Positions 22,041 through 33,527 of a stretch of DNA of 64,000 nt are shown here, piece by piece; positions within the stretch are counted from its first letter, which is position 1, and each line of letters begins with the position of its first letter. The stretch comes from Darksidea phi. Taxonomy: Eukaryota; Ascomycota; Dothideomycetes; Pleosporales; Lentitheciaceae. The stretch covers positions 186,001 to 250,000 of the forward strand of contig JASJFT010000038.1 in NCBI GenBank assembly GCA_030770425.1, given 5' to 3'. The translations under genes and the position numbers were made by a program. The notes beneath the pieces were generated by a model, which saw nothing but the letters and a program-made list of their open reading frames with translations, ran no database searches and was not told the origin of the DNA.

Positions 22041-25000
22041 ATGTCTTACAAGGTGGAGGAGCTGCTCGCTCTGAGGGACTCGGTGTCAGAATCTGCTGTG
22101 TCGCTTGACAGGTTTGCCGACGAGGAGGTCATCAAAGGTCGGTGATGACGTTCCTAGTCCAGACACTTCACCAGCTCCATACCGACTCGGCCTTACACCT
22201 CCACACCGCTCTAGCAAGCGACGAGCGTCTCCAAGGAAACGTCCCGCCCACAGCGCACTTTTATCTTTTGTTTACTTCTCTTCTCACAACCGTCACTTTT
22301 TGCACAACATCAATGGTGCTGACAATAATTGTGACCCGCAGAGCACGTCTTGCGACCCTCCGCATCGGCCACTCTAGCGGCTGCTGCCTCAAACAAGAGC
22401 CTTCGGTTATCTGCGACTCCAGCAATTGCGTCTGCAGCGCTCGACAAGAAACCGTCACCATCCCCCTCGATCAAGCGCGGCAAGGCCGAGAGGTTGCTCA
22501 AAGAACACGGTAGCCCCCCGGGTATGCGAGTCACTGCCGGTGGTCGCGTTGTCCCAAGTGATCTACCACCCTTGATCAATCATCGCTTCGTCAACAGTGC
22601 GTTCAAGCCACCGCCCCTGCGAGGCTTCACCACCGGCAGTACCATGGCACCTCAGCAGCCGCGCTCAGACACCAGCAATATGCCTCGTCTCGAAGTTGTT
22701 GGGAGCCAGCCTGTGCTCTACGTCGGAGACCGCGCATACGCTCTTCCAGCACTGGAGGCGCCTAGCTCTGCTATGCCACCTGTAGCCACTGGGCTCTTGG
22801 ATACGTCTACAAAGCCAACACCACCACCTCCAGTCTTGTCTGCTCAGAGCAGCTTCGCTCACGCACCGCTGGGCCCGCCCCGTGCCAACACGCAACCGCT
22901 ATTCTCAGGTCTCGACCTTTCGACGTTGAAAGCCCAACAAACTCTGAAGAGGCAAGAACTTCGTACTGTTGAGCAGACAGAGGTCCTACAGGCTAGCCAC
23001 CAGACGGACGCCTGGCGCGCTAGTATAATTGAAAAGAAGAGGAACCTGATCATCGAACTGGATGCGTTGCGGAAACAGATTAGCGCTCTTGAAGCTACCG
23101 ACAACAACGTTCCGCCGGCACAATCAAATGGCTTCGCAGGCCCAGTTACTCATGCAATGGCTTCAGCACCGCAGCCCGCGTTTGTCCCGCAATTCCAACC
23201 GTCTATGACATCCACCATGTATGGTTACTCGGGATCGACGTCTTTCCCTCCTATGATGGTGTGCCAGCCGCCCTTTGGTGCATTCCCTCCCATGCCTACG
23301 ACCGAGCCTGCTCCATTTGTGCCAACACTCGCTCAACCGCCGCACTCTCCGGGTTCTGCGAGTCGTCGTTCCCATGCGATTGAGATCAAACCACCCCGCG
23401 AGGAGACCAGGAAGCAGGTGTCCTCTGCGCTTGACCCGAAGAGTCCAACCTATGAGCCCGTGATAAAGGGGAGCGCTGCGAAAGACGTCGTTCCTCCGAC
23501 ACCATCCCCGGCCAAGCGTGCTACGCGGTGCGCCAATGAAGTGTCCCGCTCCGATATGAATGAAGAGCGAACTGTATCTCAGAAGCTTAGCCTGTCTAGT
23601 ATCGATACTACAGACTTCTTTCCTACAAACACGCATGAGCACTCGTCTACTCGGATCGCACCGAAAGGTTCTCAGTCGAAGCAGGTGTCCAACGAAGCCC
23701 ACGCGGCCCCGTCTACCCCGGAGAAAAACTGGCCGGCAAGCCCCTGGAATGAGGGTCACTCCAGCCATTCGAGTCACAAAGCAACCGCAAAGCTGACTTC
23801 ATGGCCTGAGGCATTTGGCAAGCAACCATCCTTCCCGTCGCTGAAGCAAGCGGCAGTCACTGAGGAACGTGCTCAACTCACGACCGCTGAACCCCCTAGG
23901 CCTACTATCACCAATAATACAGCCGCACGTAAGACTTCCGAGCAGCGAAGTGCCACCGATGAGAACTGGTCGATGCTACATTCGAAGCCTATCAGCCACG
24001 TACCCTCCACGTACCAGGAGGGGTTCCAGGCGGGATATGACCATGTTGGGATCCCTGACAGTCCTGAAGTCTTGAAAGGCTACATCCAAGGCCTCCTCCA
24101 GTTTCTGTCAGACGAGACCAAGCGGGGTCGCAACAACCCACTCCGCGGTCTTGTAGCCAGCTCTACGCCACACGACTCCGCGATCAGCATGTCGTTCAAT
24201 CGCGCCGACGGTCCGAATGGAAACCAGGAGAATGTCCGCTCTGGCAAAGCCAATGCAGCGTTCGACACGCGTAGAGACTCGGCGTGTGGTCCGCAAGACG
24301 CACCCATGACTTACACGCTCTGTAACGAAGCTGCCCACGATCCACGTATGCGTAACCCTTCTATGGCCATGTACTTGGCTCCAAGCGAAGGTTCGGACAA
24401 GAGTACATATACGTATCGGCAAATGCTGTCTGCTGCTGAGAACGAAGCCAGCAAGAAGAACCAGGATAAAGGTAGCATGTCCCGAGCAGACTCGGGTTTG
24501 TCCAACAGCACGTATCCCCAACAATTTTCGGGGAACCAGTTCAGCAGTCGTGCTTACGGAACCCCCATTTCCATGCAACGCTTCTACTCAGCCCAAAAGG
24601 AATATGCGAGAGGCTTCGGTGCGGATGTTCCACTATCTGCTCGGCCCATGGCTAATCAGCGCTTGTCAGGCCTTGACGGTGCAATGGACGATGTGACGGA
24701 CTTAGCCTCGGATAGCCATATCGACGAGCAGCAGCGCCTAGCTACAGGAGGTCAGCGCTCCGCCGAAACCGTGGGTTCGAAGAGTTCAGTAGGCGTCGAC
24801 GCATCTTGCTTCAGACCGTCATCGGGCAAGGGCAAGCAGAAGATCAGCTCGTCTCCGACCAAGTTCACGCCAGGCGAGCGAAGCGATGTCGGTGCGTCTT
24901 CACCAACCAACACACAGGGATCGCCGAAGAAGTCTGGAGAGCATTCGCCGGCTAAGGCCAAGCTCGAGCAAGTCACGAACAAGTTCCGCCGTGCGAAAAA

Positions 25001-25139
25001 GGACGACCCGCGCAACATGTCTCCGGAAGAGAAGAAGGAGCGCACCCAGAAATGGCGCAAACGCTTCCAGGCGCTCAAGGAGCGCGAGATGAGGGACATC
25101 CGCGAATATACCGACAACAATCCACGGGACCGATCCTAA
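22041..25139 (+). CDS. Disordered protein with N-terminal eIF4E-binding-like motif
   Basis: Uncharacterised 964-residue protein. Exons are 22041-22137 and 22342-25139. The 204-nt intron joins AAAG to AGCAC, giving VIKEHVLRPSASATL. I choose ATG 22041 because its exon encodes MSYKVEELLALRDSVSESAV. There Y3-K-V-E-E-L8-L9 fits the YxxxxL-phi eIF4E-binding consensus and looks like the 4E-T/GIGYF type (YTKEELL). The rest is mostly Ser/Pro-rich and probably unfolded. A helical patch lies at about residues 210-240 (QTLKRQELRTVEQTEVL). A conserved-looking block with GFQAGYDHVGIPDSPEVLKG lies at about 590-627. A basic, helical C-terminus (EEKKERTQKWRKRFQALKER) closes it. A role in translational repression or mRNA decay is inference from the motif; the protein family itself was not recognised. 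Confidence 0.85.
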
Positions 25140-26299
25140 ACGATTTCGTTCGTAATAGACATTGGGTGGCCTTATCACCTTGACCTCGGACATTTTCTAC
25201 GGACTTCTTGGGCCTTTTGGACTCTACACAACACCCTTTCGCAACATCATAATCAGATCCGTGGAAGAGCGCGGCTACTCGACATTCGAATATCCTTGTC
25301 TTTCAATGCCCTCCATAACTCTCCTAATACACGTCGGTCGACCACTTTCTGTATAGCAATGTTCCCAGCTTTGACATGCAGCGATACATGGCTTTGCAGA
25401 ATCGGAGGTGTATATCGGCGGCGTCTCTCCAACACGGTACACATTGTATATCTTGTGGTCCCCTATCTCCTTGTTTTTTCCAATATTTTGCAGCTCGCCA
25501 GCCAGGGCGTGGTTTGACGGGAAGGGCGCGACGGGTTACTCCACTGCGCCATTCATCTCGCTTCTCCTTCTGGTTTGGGGCTCATGTTCGATGACGGTGT
25601 AGGATTAGGGATGTGTAGATACTTAGCTGTTTGCATAGCTCAAGCAGGAAATATGATAAGTGTATTCAATGGTTTGTTCGCCCAGGGCGTCGGTGACTGT
25701 TGAAGGATGTAATGTTGTGCGATTGGTGACGCTAAACGATGGACGGGTTGTTTTGCACGTTCTAAAGGAGGCTGGCTTGGGGCGTATTTGTTAGTGGGAG
25801 AGGGCGGGACTCCATGACATGGCGGTAGCAGGGAAACATGATAGGGAGTTTTTTTTCTTTTGCAGACGGGCGTGAAAGGGCATAAAGGGGAGGTGGAGTT
25901 GAAAATCAGCACCTGCGTCAAAGGGCGGCAGAGGTGAGGATTATGCTGATTAATCGTGATAGCTCCTGGGGCGGAGCTGCGAAGCCACGACCGGGCCCCG
26001 CGCGGCAACGAGGAGTTACGACGGCGTGCGTGTACATGTCCGAGTCTGACGACTGCTTGGAAATGCATTGTAGTTGTTTGCGCGGAACTGCATACATCTT
26101 CTGGAAGAGCGGGGATTAGAGAAGTATCAGTATTAGTGTGTAAAGGGCGCTGGCCGAGGCTGCCCACTGCCGGATTCAGAGGGCGTAGGCGTGGGCGTGG
26201 GCTTAGCATCTCGCTGCACTTTTGGCCGCCGCTTCGACGCCAGCTGCTGCTTCCTGCTCTTGTCTCGCCTCTTCTCCTCAACCCCTCAGCCTGAAGCCT

Positions 26300-26308
26300 A
26301 TGTCGTAA
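26300..26308 (+). promoter_or_regulatory. Minimal upstream ORF (Met-Ser-stop) before the kinase gene
   Basis: ATG TCG TAA, about 230 nt upstream of the kinase ATG. It matters only if transcription starts upstream of it, which the sequence cannot show. Confidence 0.35.
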
Positions 26309-26431
26309 AGGCCGCACGGCATTCCTCGAGCGTCGGCCACCGTTTGCACTGCACCGGAGCATTCCCCCATTCTTTGGATTTCAAAAACAGCCCGCCACGG
26401 ACCCTGGCAAATCCTTGACCACTTTCGGGCC

Positions 26432-26443
26432 ATGGCCCATTGA
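26432..26443 (+). promoter_or_regulatory. Minimal upstream ORF (Met-Ala-His-stop) before the kinase gene
   Basis: ATG GCC CAT TGA, starting 108 nt upstream of the kinase ATG, with CC at -2/-1 and G at +4. Such short uORFs can reduce main-ORF translation; that effect is inferred. Confidence 0.4.
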
Positions 26444-26539
26444 AGACCCACCACCAGCGACACCACCGTCCGCCTTGACGTCTTCCCTCACGGCGAGAGC
26501 GTGCCTCCGACCTCAGAATCCCGCACGCCAGCCGTCGCC

Positions 26540-28670
26540 ATGACCCAACTCTTCAGCTCGTCGTCGAGCAATTCGGCCATTGCCGAGAAGAGGACCTTTA
26601 CGGGGCTGCCCATGTCCTCGAACAAGCAAGTCAACGGCTCCAACAGCCAGGTCTCGCAGAAGATCAAGGCCTTCTTCCGCATCAACAGCAGCAGCAGCGA
26701 CAAGGACCGCAAGGCCTCTGACGACGCCAACAGCTCCACCACGCACAAGAACGACTCCAAGTCTAGCTTTCGCACCTCCAAGTTCCTGCCGCACATCTCC
26801 CGCAATCGCTCGCAGACGGTAGCCAGCGAAGGCAATCCCCTCGATGACGGCGTGTCGCCCACCGCTCATGCCAACCCGTACTTCATCCACCAGGGCCCGC
26901 CTGCCCTCCGCCATCATAATGAGGGTAGCGTGCCGCCCTCGCCGCCCGACACACCGGAGATACCCACCACCAAAGTCGACACCGTTAGTGGAGTGAATGA
27001 CCAGGCTACTACGGCTGGGAAGGAGGAACTAGCCCGGAAACTGCGAAGGGTAGCGTCTGCGCCTAATGCACAAGGCCTTTTCTCGTCTGGAAAAACCACT
27101 GAGAGGCCGCAGACCGCGGAGCTTGGCAAGCAGCCTCTGGTGCATCACCCGAATACCTCAACGTTAAGCATGGTGGAGACGCCGCCATCTGACCCGAACT
27201 TCCTTGTACCCGTCGAGTCCGTGAAGGGCATCCCGTCGCCTGGCCAGATCCGCAACTCTGTAGCCTTCCGGAGAACATATAGCTCCAACTCGATCAAGGT
27301 CCGGAATGTGGAGGTCGGCCCCGGCAGCTTTGACAAAATCAAGCTCATCGGAAAGGGCGATGTTGGAAAAGTGTATCTGGTGCGCGAGAAGAAGTCGAGC
27401 CGGCTGTATGCTATGAAGGGTGCGGTCTTCGTCACTCCACCTCGGAGATGATGCTAACAAAAACATAGTCTTGAGCAAGAAGGAGATGATCAAGCGGAAC
27501 AAGATCAAGCGTGCGTTGGCTGAGCAGGAAATTCTGGCTACCAGCAACCATCCATTTATTGTTACCCTCTACCACTCCTTCCAGTCGGAAGACCACCTCT
27601 ACCTCTGCATGGAATACTGCAGTGGTGGAGAGTTTTTCAGAGGTATGAATTACAATATCTGTAAGGGTACTCTTACTCACGAATGCAGCTCTCCAAACAC
27701 GGCCAAACAAATGCGTCGACGAAGATGCAGCGAGATTCTACGCTGCCGAGGTGACCGCCGCGCTGGAGTACCTCCATCTGATGGGCTTCATCTACAGGGA
27801 TCTGAAGCCAGAGAGTACGCTATCCCCTTGGAATGTCCCTACGCATACTGACAGCCGTAGATATCCTACTGCATCAGTCCGGCCACATCATGTTGTCAGA
27901 CTTTGATCTGTCGAAACAGTCGGATCCGGGAGGTCGGCCGACCATGATCGTAGGCCGAAATGGCGCATCATCAAGCAATCTCCCCACCATCGACACCAAG
28001 TCATGTATAGCAAACTTCCGAACAAACTCGTTTGTGGGCACAGAGGAGTACATTGCACCAGAGGTCATCAAAGGATGTGGACATACATCCGCTGTCGACT
28101 GGTGGACGCTCGGCATCTTGATATATGAGATGCTGTACGGGACAACACCATTCAAAGGCAAGAATCGTAACGCGACCTTTGCCAACATTTTGAGAGATGA
28201 CGTACCCTTTCCAGAAGGTTCTGGAGCTCCAGCGGTCTCAAAGTAAGTCATCATGGGACCTGTGTGCGAGACTTTCACTAACGGTCCGTAGTCTCTGCAA
28301 ATCAATAATCCGAAAGCTGCTCATCAAGGACGAGCTTCGTCGTCTCGGCTCCCGAGCCGGCGCCTCCGATGTCAAGACACATCCCTTCTTCCGGCCAACA
28401 CAGTGGGCCTTGCTGCGCCATTCGAAGCCACCTATCGTCCCCAACCAAGGCCGTGGGGTCGAAACACCAAATTTCCGCAATGTGAAGGAAAGTCAGAGCG
28501 TGGATATCAGCGCTGCGAAGGCGAAGGGCGTACCACTCGACTCTGGACTTGCTACACCAATGGGTGAGGTGGTCGATCCCTTTGAGGAGTTCAACAGCGT
28601 CACCCTCCACCATGATGGCGATGACCATGATAGCAATCACCTCGAACTCCACCAAAATTCGCATCGATAG
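26540..28670 (+). CDS. nrc-2: AGC protein kinase of the NRC-2 / Fpk1 (flippase kinase) family
   Basis: Serine/threonine kinase related to Neurospora NRC-2 and yeast Fpk1/2, which activate phospholipid flippases and polar growth. Exons are 26540-27419, 27469-27642, 27689-27814, 27861-28242 and 28292-28670; the product is 646 residues. Residues 1-265 are Ser/Thr/Pro-rich. The kinase domain starts at about 266: glycine loop [21 protein letters not shown] (catalytic Lys), [46 protein letters not shown] (DFD in place of DFG, normal for this family), a long activation insert, [32 protein letters not shown], and [17 protein letters not shown]. The tail [13 protein letters not shown] is typical of fungal members. 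Upstream reading in the first frame lacks an ATG, so 26540 (MTQLFSS) is the start. Confidence 0.95.
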
Positions 28671-29490
28671 GGGACGCAGCATCCCACAGTACAGTCCTTT
28701 TAGTGCATTGTCGTCGACTATTTGCAAAACAGTGGCTCTCCATTGCATTTCGTTCACATTCAGGGGGGCGTTTTGCGGTCCTCTCCTGTTTCCACTCCTT
28801 TAGCTTGTAGACAATTGGGCTTTGTCTCTATGGGTCTCTCATCGGTACAGGCGTTTACGGAGCTTGGGGAGCATTAGCAAGTCTCATCTTCTCCTTATTC
28901 CCTCCTGTCTTTCTATTCGCGGGCGCTGTTCGCCCTTTTTCAGCTGCGTTGTAGGGCTGATCTGTATATTGCTGGCATGGTGAGGAAATTAGGCAGCGCG
29001 GAGTCGTAAGAGTAACGGGAAGCCTTGAGAAGTCTGGCAGCGGATGCTGTGTGGGCGCAAACTGCAGAGTTGTGAGAAGGAATAGAGGCGCATGATGAGG
29101 CAGTATTTGAATATAGGGGCATTTCAAGCGATTTTCGTTCTTAGGTTGCGACTTCGATATGGAACTTTTGTGCCAAGATATACAAAGTGCATGAACCAAC
29201 CAATGCGCGTCTTTCCCCGCGGTGTATTCCGGTGTGGAGCCGGAGGGGACATTTACCTTTCCACTCCACGCACCAAACCCACTCGTACACACGCTCGTAC
29301 CAATCGCATTGGGCTGCCCTACTCGCCAAAGTTACCTTACCACTAGCCACGCGCTTCCCATCTCCCCCACTTGACGCCCCTCGACTCTACTCCTCGAAGC
29401 TTGCGCCGCGCCGTTCAACCCACATACCCGCCCACCTATACAGAAATCGGCTCGAAGGAGCTCACCACAGCGGCAAAAAAGATCAATACA
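28671..29490. other. Intergenic between the kinase gene and DAD3
   Basis: It holds the kinase 3' end and the DAD3 promoter. No other gene is supported. Confidence 0.55.
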
Positions 29491-29942
29491 ATGACAACAG
29501 ACACATCAAACCAGCCCTTCTCCCTCTCACAAACAACACATAATGTCGACGCCGACGCCGCCGACAACGACGACGCAGAGACGCTATCCCCGCTCGAGCA
29601 GGAGGTGCTTGATGAATACGCGCGGTTGCTGGGGAATTTAAACAATGTACGAGACTCCGAGCTCCCTTCCCTATCTCTACCCCTCCACCTTTTTACCTCT
29701 CCTCCCTCCTTCGTTCAATCCCAACGGCTGTTCTTGCGCCCTTGCTAACAGGTCCTTTTTGTGTGGACGGTTAGATGTCGACGCTCCTACAGGAACTTTC
29801 TGCGAATCCGTCGGCGGAGATATTAGATGCGTTGAGGGGGTTGGAGAGGAAGACGTCGCTGGTTTTTACGCTGTTAAAGGCTAGTGTGTATAGTATTGTG
29901 TTGAATACGCAGATTAGGGAGGAGGACGGGGGTGGGGAGTAG
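29491..29942 (+). CDS. DAD3: DASH complex subunit Dad3
   Basis: Small subunit of the DASH/Dam1 ring that couples kinetochores to microtubules. Exons are 29491-29646 and 29775-29942, with a 128-nt intron; the product is 107 residues. The core reads LSPLEQEVLDEYARLLGNLNN, then after the junction STLLQELSANP, ILDALRGLERKTSLVFTLLK and ASVYSIVLNTQI. This is the family pattern in full. The first 30 residues are Asp/Thr-rich. The intron is long for this window. Because both halves are short, the gene is easily missed by ORF scanning. It converges with the mitochondrial uS5 gene 273 bp downstream. Confidence 0.93.
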
Positions 29943-30215
29943 GAGGGAGAGAAGATGGGTTGAGGTGGTGGGACTGTCGATGAGTAGTTGTTAAGGATGG
30001 CGGTGATGGATTGCGTTTGCATATGATACCCCCTAAGAAAGGAAACAAACGAGTACCAACGTAATTCTCCTTTAACGTGTAGAGAGAATATACCACAAAA
30101 TATTTCTACAATGCTACAGGCCTTACCCAATGCAGATGGCATATTTGTACAGTGTACATTTTCTATACATTTCCGCTCTCAAATATCATAAAATACAACG
30201 CATTCCCCACCCCCG

Positions 30216-31564
30216 CTAATGTACACTTCCGCCATAGTACACTTTCCGCACATCAACAAGCTTCTTGCCTCGTGCGCGTGCAATCTCGTCCGGAAGCTTC
30301 TGGTTGCACAGCGCTTCCCATGTAGCCTTGATGACGTTCATTTTGTTGCGCGAGCGGGGCGTGCGGGCGGCGAGGTCTTGGAGGCCGGCGGCGCGGGCGA
30401 GTTCGAAGATGAGATGTTGGGTGCGGAGACCGAAGCCTATGACTTCATTAGCAATTGCACAACCTTGGTGTTGTGTTGATGTGGGCACTTGAACTTACCA
30501 GGCGGCCTTGAAAATAGCTGCACCTTTGTAGCGCCCACCTTCCGCTCCAGATCTCCAAATGTAGTCCGGTTTTCATAACGTGGCACTGGCCTCATATTCC
30601 TGATAGCTGCCATAACGCTCTGCTTCCTGCCTTCATCGGGTTCTACTGACTTGCCCTCGCCTACACCCAACAGCCCATCCTGATTCCCCGCAATAGTCAG
30701 ATAGTACATGCTCCTGATTTTGCCCATGCGCGTCTGGTTCGTCACACCGTGCACCACCAACGTCTTCACCCTAATATTGCGCAGATTTTTCTTATCCCAG
30801 TCCAAATACTGAAGCAAACGCTTTTGGCGGGGATCTTCGTCTTCTTCGCTACTGAGACGCCGCGTTTGGCGCACCATGCGGTTCTCGATGCGGGGAAGGG
30901 ATGGCGCGATGATGGAGTGGCGCGGGTCGGCGAGCGCGGCTGTTGTACGCGGGTCCTTGGAGTAGAAGGATGCGCGGGGGTCGAGGGCAGCTTGCATCAT
31001 GGCGGTTTCCATAGCATCATTGAGCTGGGCTTCTTGCTCCTGCGTCATTTCACCTTCCGGAACGCCGTCGGGATACATCTTTGCAAGCGTCTCGTTGGCG
31101 ACGCGGGATATGGCTTCATCGCGCTCGACGTCGTTGGCGTCGCGGAACTTGTGAGAACCAGGGATGTCGGAGGGGGAAAGCTTTTCGGCTTGATCGGTAA
31201 CGGGGTCGACTTCTGCTAAATCATCGTCTTGGTAGGGGAGGCGCCAGGGATCGGTGCGTCGTTGAGACTGCGTGACGAGGTCTTTTGTATCGATTGCGGT
31301 TTCGGCGGCTTTGATGGCGGCGATTTGGGCGGGTGTGTACTTCTTGCTCAGCAGCGCGGTTTCCGAGGTGTCATACTTTGGGTATTGAGTTTCGGCGGCT
31401 TGATTGAGAAGCTGTAAGTCCTCCGCTTTTATTGATGGGTAATGCGGTCTTCGTCTTCGAGCAGGCCGGACGGTTGATGCGTGGAAACTGCGTTTGGAGG
31501 TCGATCGCGGCTTAGGGAGGGAGCTGGCGGAGAAGAGGCATCGTACTGGGCGGCAGACGCTCAT
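30216..31564 (-). CDS. MRPS5: Mitochondrial small ribosomal subunit protein uS5
   Basis: Mitoribosomal protein of the decoding-site side of the small subunit. Exons are 31564-30499 and 30436-30216 (62-nt intron); the product is 428 residues. The ATG at 31564 is chosen because the frame above has only a TTG. The N-terminus (MSVCRPVRCLFSASSLPKP, then RSFHASTVRPARRRRP) is a typical mitochondrial presequence. Conserved uS5 segments are KTLVVHGVTNQTRMGKIRSM, YLTIAGNQDGLLGVGEGKS and the C-terminal GFGLRTQHLIFELARAAGLQDLAART. The splice junction RPPG/FGLRTQH is supported by the family. A long charged spacer (residues 50-250) separates the presequence from the fold. It diverges from TRM2 across 208 bp. 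Confidence 0.94.
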
Positions 31565-31772
31565 TGCGTCTCTATAGCCCCGTATAGAGGCCAATTGAAG
31601 TGCAAGGAAACGGGGAAGGGAAGAAATGCGTGGCGCTGCCGCTGCTCCCTCGTCTGAGGTTCGAGCTCTCGTCGAAGAAAATTGGGTGACTAAGCTACGC
31701 GTTTACGCGCTAGCCAATCGTCGCTTTTCCTTTTTTGGTGAGTAACATCTGACTTTTTTGAACTCTTCCTAC
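31565..31772. promoter_or_regulatory. Compact divergent promoter with three CCAAT boxes (uS5m / TRM2)
   Basis: Within 208 bp there are CCAAT at 31591-31595 and 31714-31718 (+ strand), and ATTGG at 31681-31685 (CCAAT on the minus strand). CCAAT boxes bind the Hap/CBF complex in fungi; its action here on the mitochondrial gene is inferred. Confidence 0.55.
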
Positions 31773-33527
31773 ATGATACCATTACTTTTCCGCACTTCGC
31801 TCCGGACACTGTTGAGCAGTGGCCGAAGCACTCAACTCACGAGATACAACATGGCTTCTTCAGCCGCCAACATGGCGCCCGTCGAGAGCTTTGGAGCAAA
31901 AAGACATGCGGAGACGCCCCTAAGGAGTGAGGAAGGGTCACGGGGAAGTTTTAGGTTTAAGAATAAGAGGATGAAGAAGGGACATGGGGATGCAAGTCAA
32001 ATATTGAAGTCTAATGGGAGTAATGAGGAGGTTTTATTGAAGGATATCAGTGCTCTTTTAAAGAAACTCGACCTGGGAAAAGATGGCGGGCCGGACACGG
32101 CACTGCCAGAAATACGATCGGACGTTGAAGTTGCGATAAAAGAGATATCCTCGACCGGTGATGGTCTAGGTGTACAAGACGGCTCGAACTCAGACCGAGT
32201 CTACGTTGTCCCGTTCACCGCACCTGGAGACACAGTCACAGCGAAGATCTTCAAACATGATCAGCAGAACAAATACTCCATGGCCGACTTCGTCAAAGTC
32301 AACAAACCTTCGCCACATCGAGACGAATCCCTCATCAAGTGCCCCTACTTCTCCACCTGCTCCGGCTGCCAATTTCAGATGCTCCCCTACGACTACCAAC
32401 TTGCCCACAAAAGGTCCATTGTTGAGAAAGCCTACAAAAACTTCTCAGACCTTCCACCAGAGCTCATCCCAACAATTGGCGACACAATCGGGTCGCCTCT
32501 ACAGTACGGCTACCGGACCAAGCTAACTCCACATTTCGACGGCCCACCAGATGCACGAAGAAGCGACGGCAGAAAAGGCATTCAACGTAACTTCAAGGAG
32601 GTACCACCGATCGGGTTTATGAAAAAGGGTACACGCATCACAATAGACATCGAAGACTGTCCCATCGGCACAGACGCGGTGCGAAACGGAAACAAGCGTG
32701 AACGAAAGCGCGTCGTAAAAGAGATTGACAAATACCACAAAGGCGCCACGCTCCTCCTCCGCGAAAGCACTGAGCGCATACCTAAATCTACATACGATGT
32801 CTCTAAAGAGCAGGACTGCGACGCCGTCATCGAAGACAGGGGTGCGCACATCTACAAAAAGACTTGCGTCACAGATCCCAACGCCAAAACCACCGAGTAC
32901 GTCGACGACTTCCAATTCGTCAACCCAGCAGGTTCATTCTTCCAAAACAACAACTCCATCCTACCCAGCTTCACGCAGTACATCCGCGAACACATCTTAC
33001 CTCCCGCGTCCTCGCCGCATAAGGTAAGTCATCTGATTGACGCCTACTCTGGCTCTGGCCTCTTCACAATAACCCTCTCTTCTCTCTTCACCTCCTCCCT
33101 GGGAATCGACATATCGTCTTCCTCCATAGCCTCTGCAACCCACAACGCCACCATCAACAATCTCCCCTCCTCATCCGCGAAGTTCATAGCCGCCGACGCC
33201 GCCGCCCTCTTCGCTTCCATTACCACCCCAGCGAACGAAACGGTCGTCATGATCGATCCACCGCGGAAGGGATGTGATGAGAGTTTTCTGAGGCAGTTAG
33301 TTCGCTATGGGCCGGTTAGGGTGGTGTATGTGAGCTGCAATGTGCATACACAGGCGAGGGATGTGGGTGTGCTGGTAGCCGGGATGAAGGGCGTTGATGG
33401 CGGGAGGGGGGAGGGTGTGGGGTGCTATGAGATAGAGAGTCTGAGGGGGTTTGACTTTTTTCCGCAGACGGGGCATGTCGAGGGGGTTGCTGTGTTGAGA
33501 CGAAAGGAGGAGCGTAAAGAGGAGTAA
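31773..33527 (+). CDS. TRM2: tRNA (uracil-54-C5)-methyltransferase
   Basis: SAM-dependent enzyme of the TrmA/RumA family that makes ribothymidine at tRNA position 54. It is a single exon of 584 codons. Starts at 31773 (MIPLLFRTSLRTLLSSGRS, presequence-like) or 31851 (MASSAANM) could give mitochondrial and nuclear/cytoplasmic forms; this is inference. A TRAM-like beta-barrel precedes the catalytic part. The Cys-rich CPYFSTCSGCQFQ is at about residues 189-201. Catalytic signatures are FQFVNPAGSFFQNNN, LIDAYSGSGLFTITLSS (SAM site), MIDPPRKGCDE and VYVSCNVHTQARD with the catalytic Cys. DFFPQTGHVEGVAVLRR closes the domain. GC content is lower in the 5' third than in the rest. Confidence 0.95.
   Translation: MIPLLFRTSLRTLLSSGRSTQLTRYNMASSAANMAPVESFGAKRHAETPLRSEEGSRGSFRFKNKRMKKGHGDASQILKSNGSNEEVLLKDISALLKKLDLGKDGGPDTALPEIRSDVEVAIKEISSTGDGLGVQDGSNSDRVYVVPFTAPGDTVTAKIFKHDQQNKYSMADFVKVNKPSPHRDESLIKCPYFSTCSGCQFQMLPYDYQLAHKRSIVEKAYKNFSDLPPELIPTIGDTIGSPLQYGYRTKLTPHFDGPPDARRSDGRKGIQRNFKEVPPIGFMKKGTRITIDIEDCPIGTDAVRNGNKRERKRVVKEIDKYHKGATLLLRESTERIPKSTYDVSKEQDCDAVIEDRGAHIYKKTCVTDPNAKTTEYVDDFQFVNPAGSFFQNNNSILPSFTQYIREHILPPASSPHKVSHLIDAYSGSGLFTITLSSLFTSSLGIDISSSSIASATHNATINNLPSSSAKFIAADAAALFASITTPANETVVMIDPPRKGCDESFLRQLVRYGPVRVVYVSCNVHTQARDVGVLVAGMKGVDGGRGEGVGCYEIESLRGFDFFPQTGHVEGVAVLRRKEERKEE

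Larger units (their letters stand above)
25140..26539. other. Long upstream region and leader of the NRC-2 kinase gene
   Basis: About 1.4 kb with no supported gene. The open frame 25640-26362 on the minus strand is not recognised and looks random. The segment 26200-26539 is pyrimidine-rich and probably transcribed leader. It contains two very short upstream open reading frames, described separately. Confidence 0.55.
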
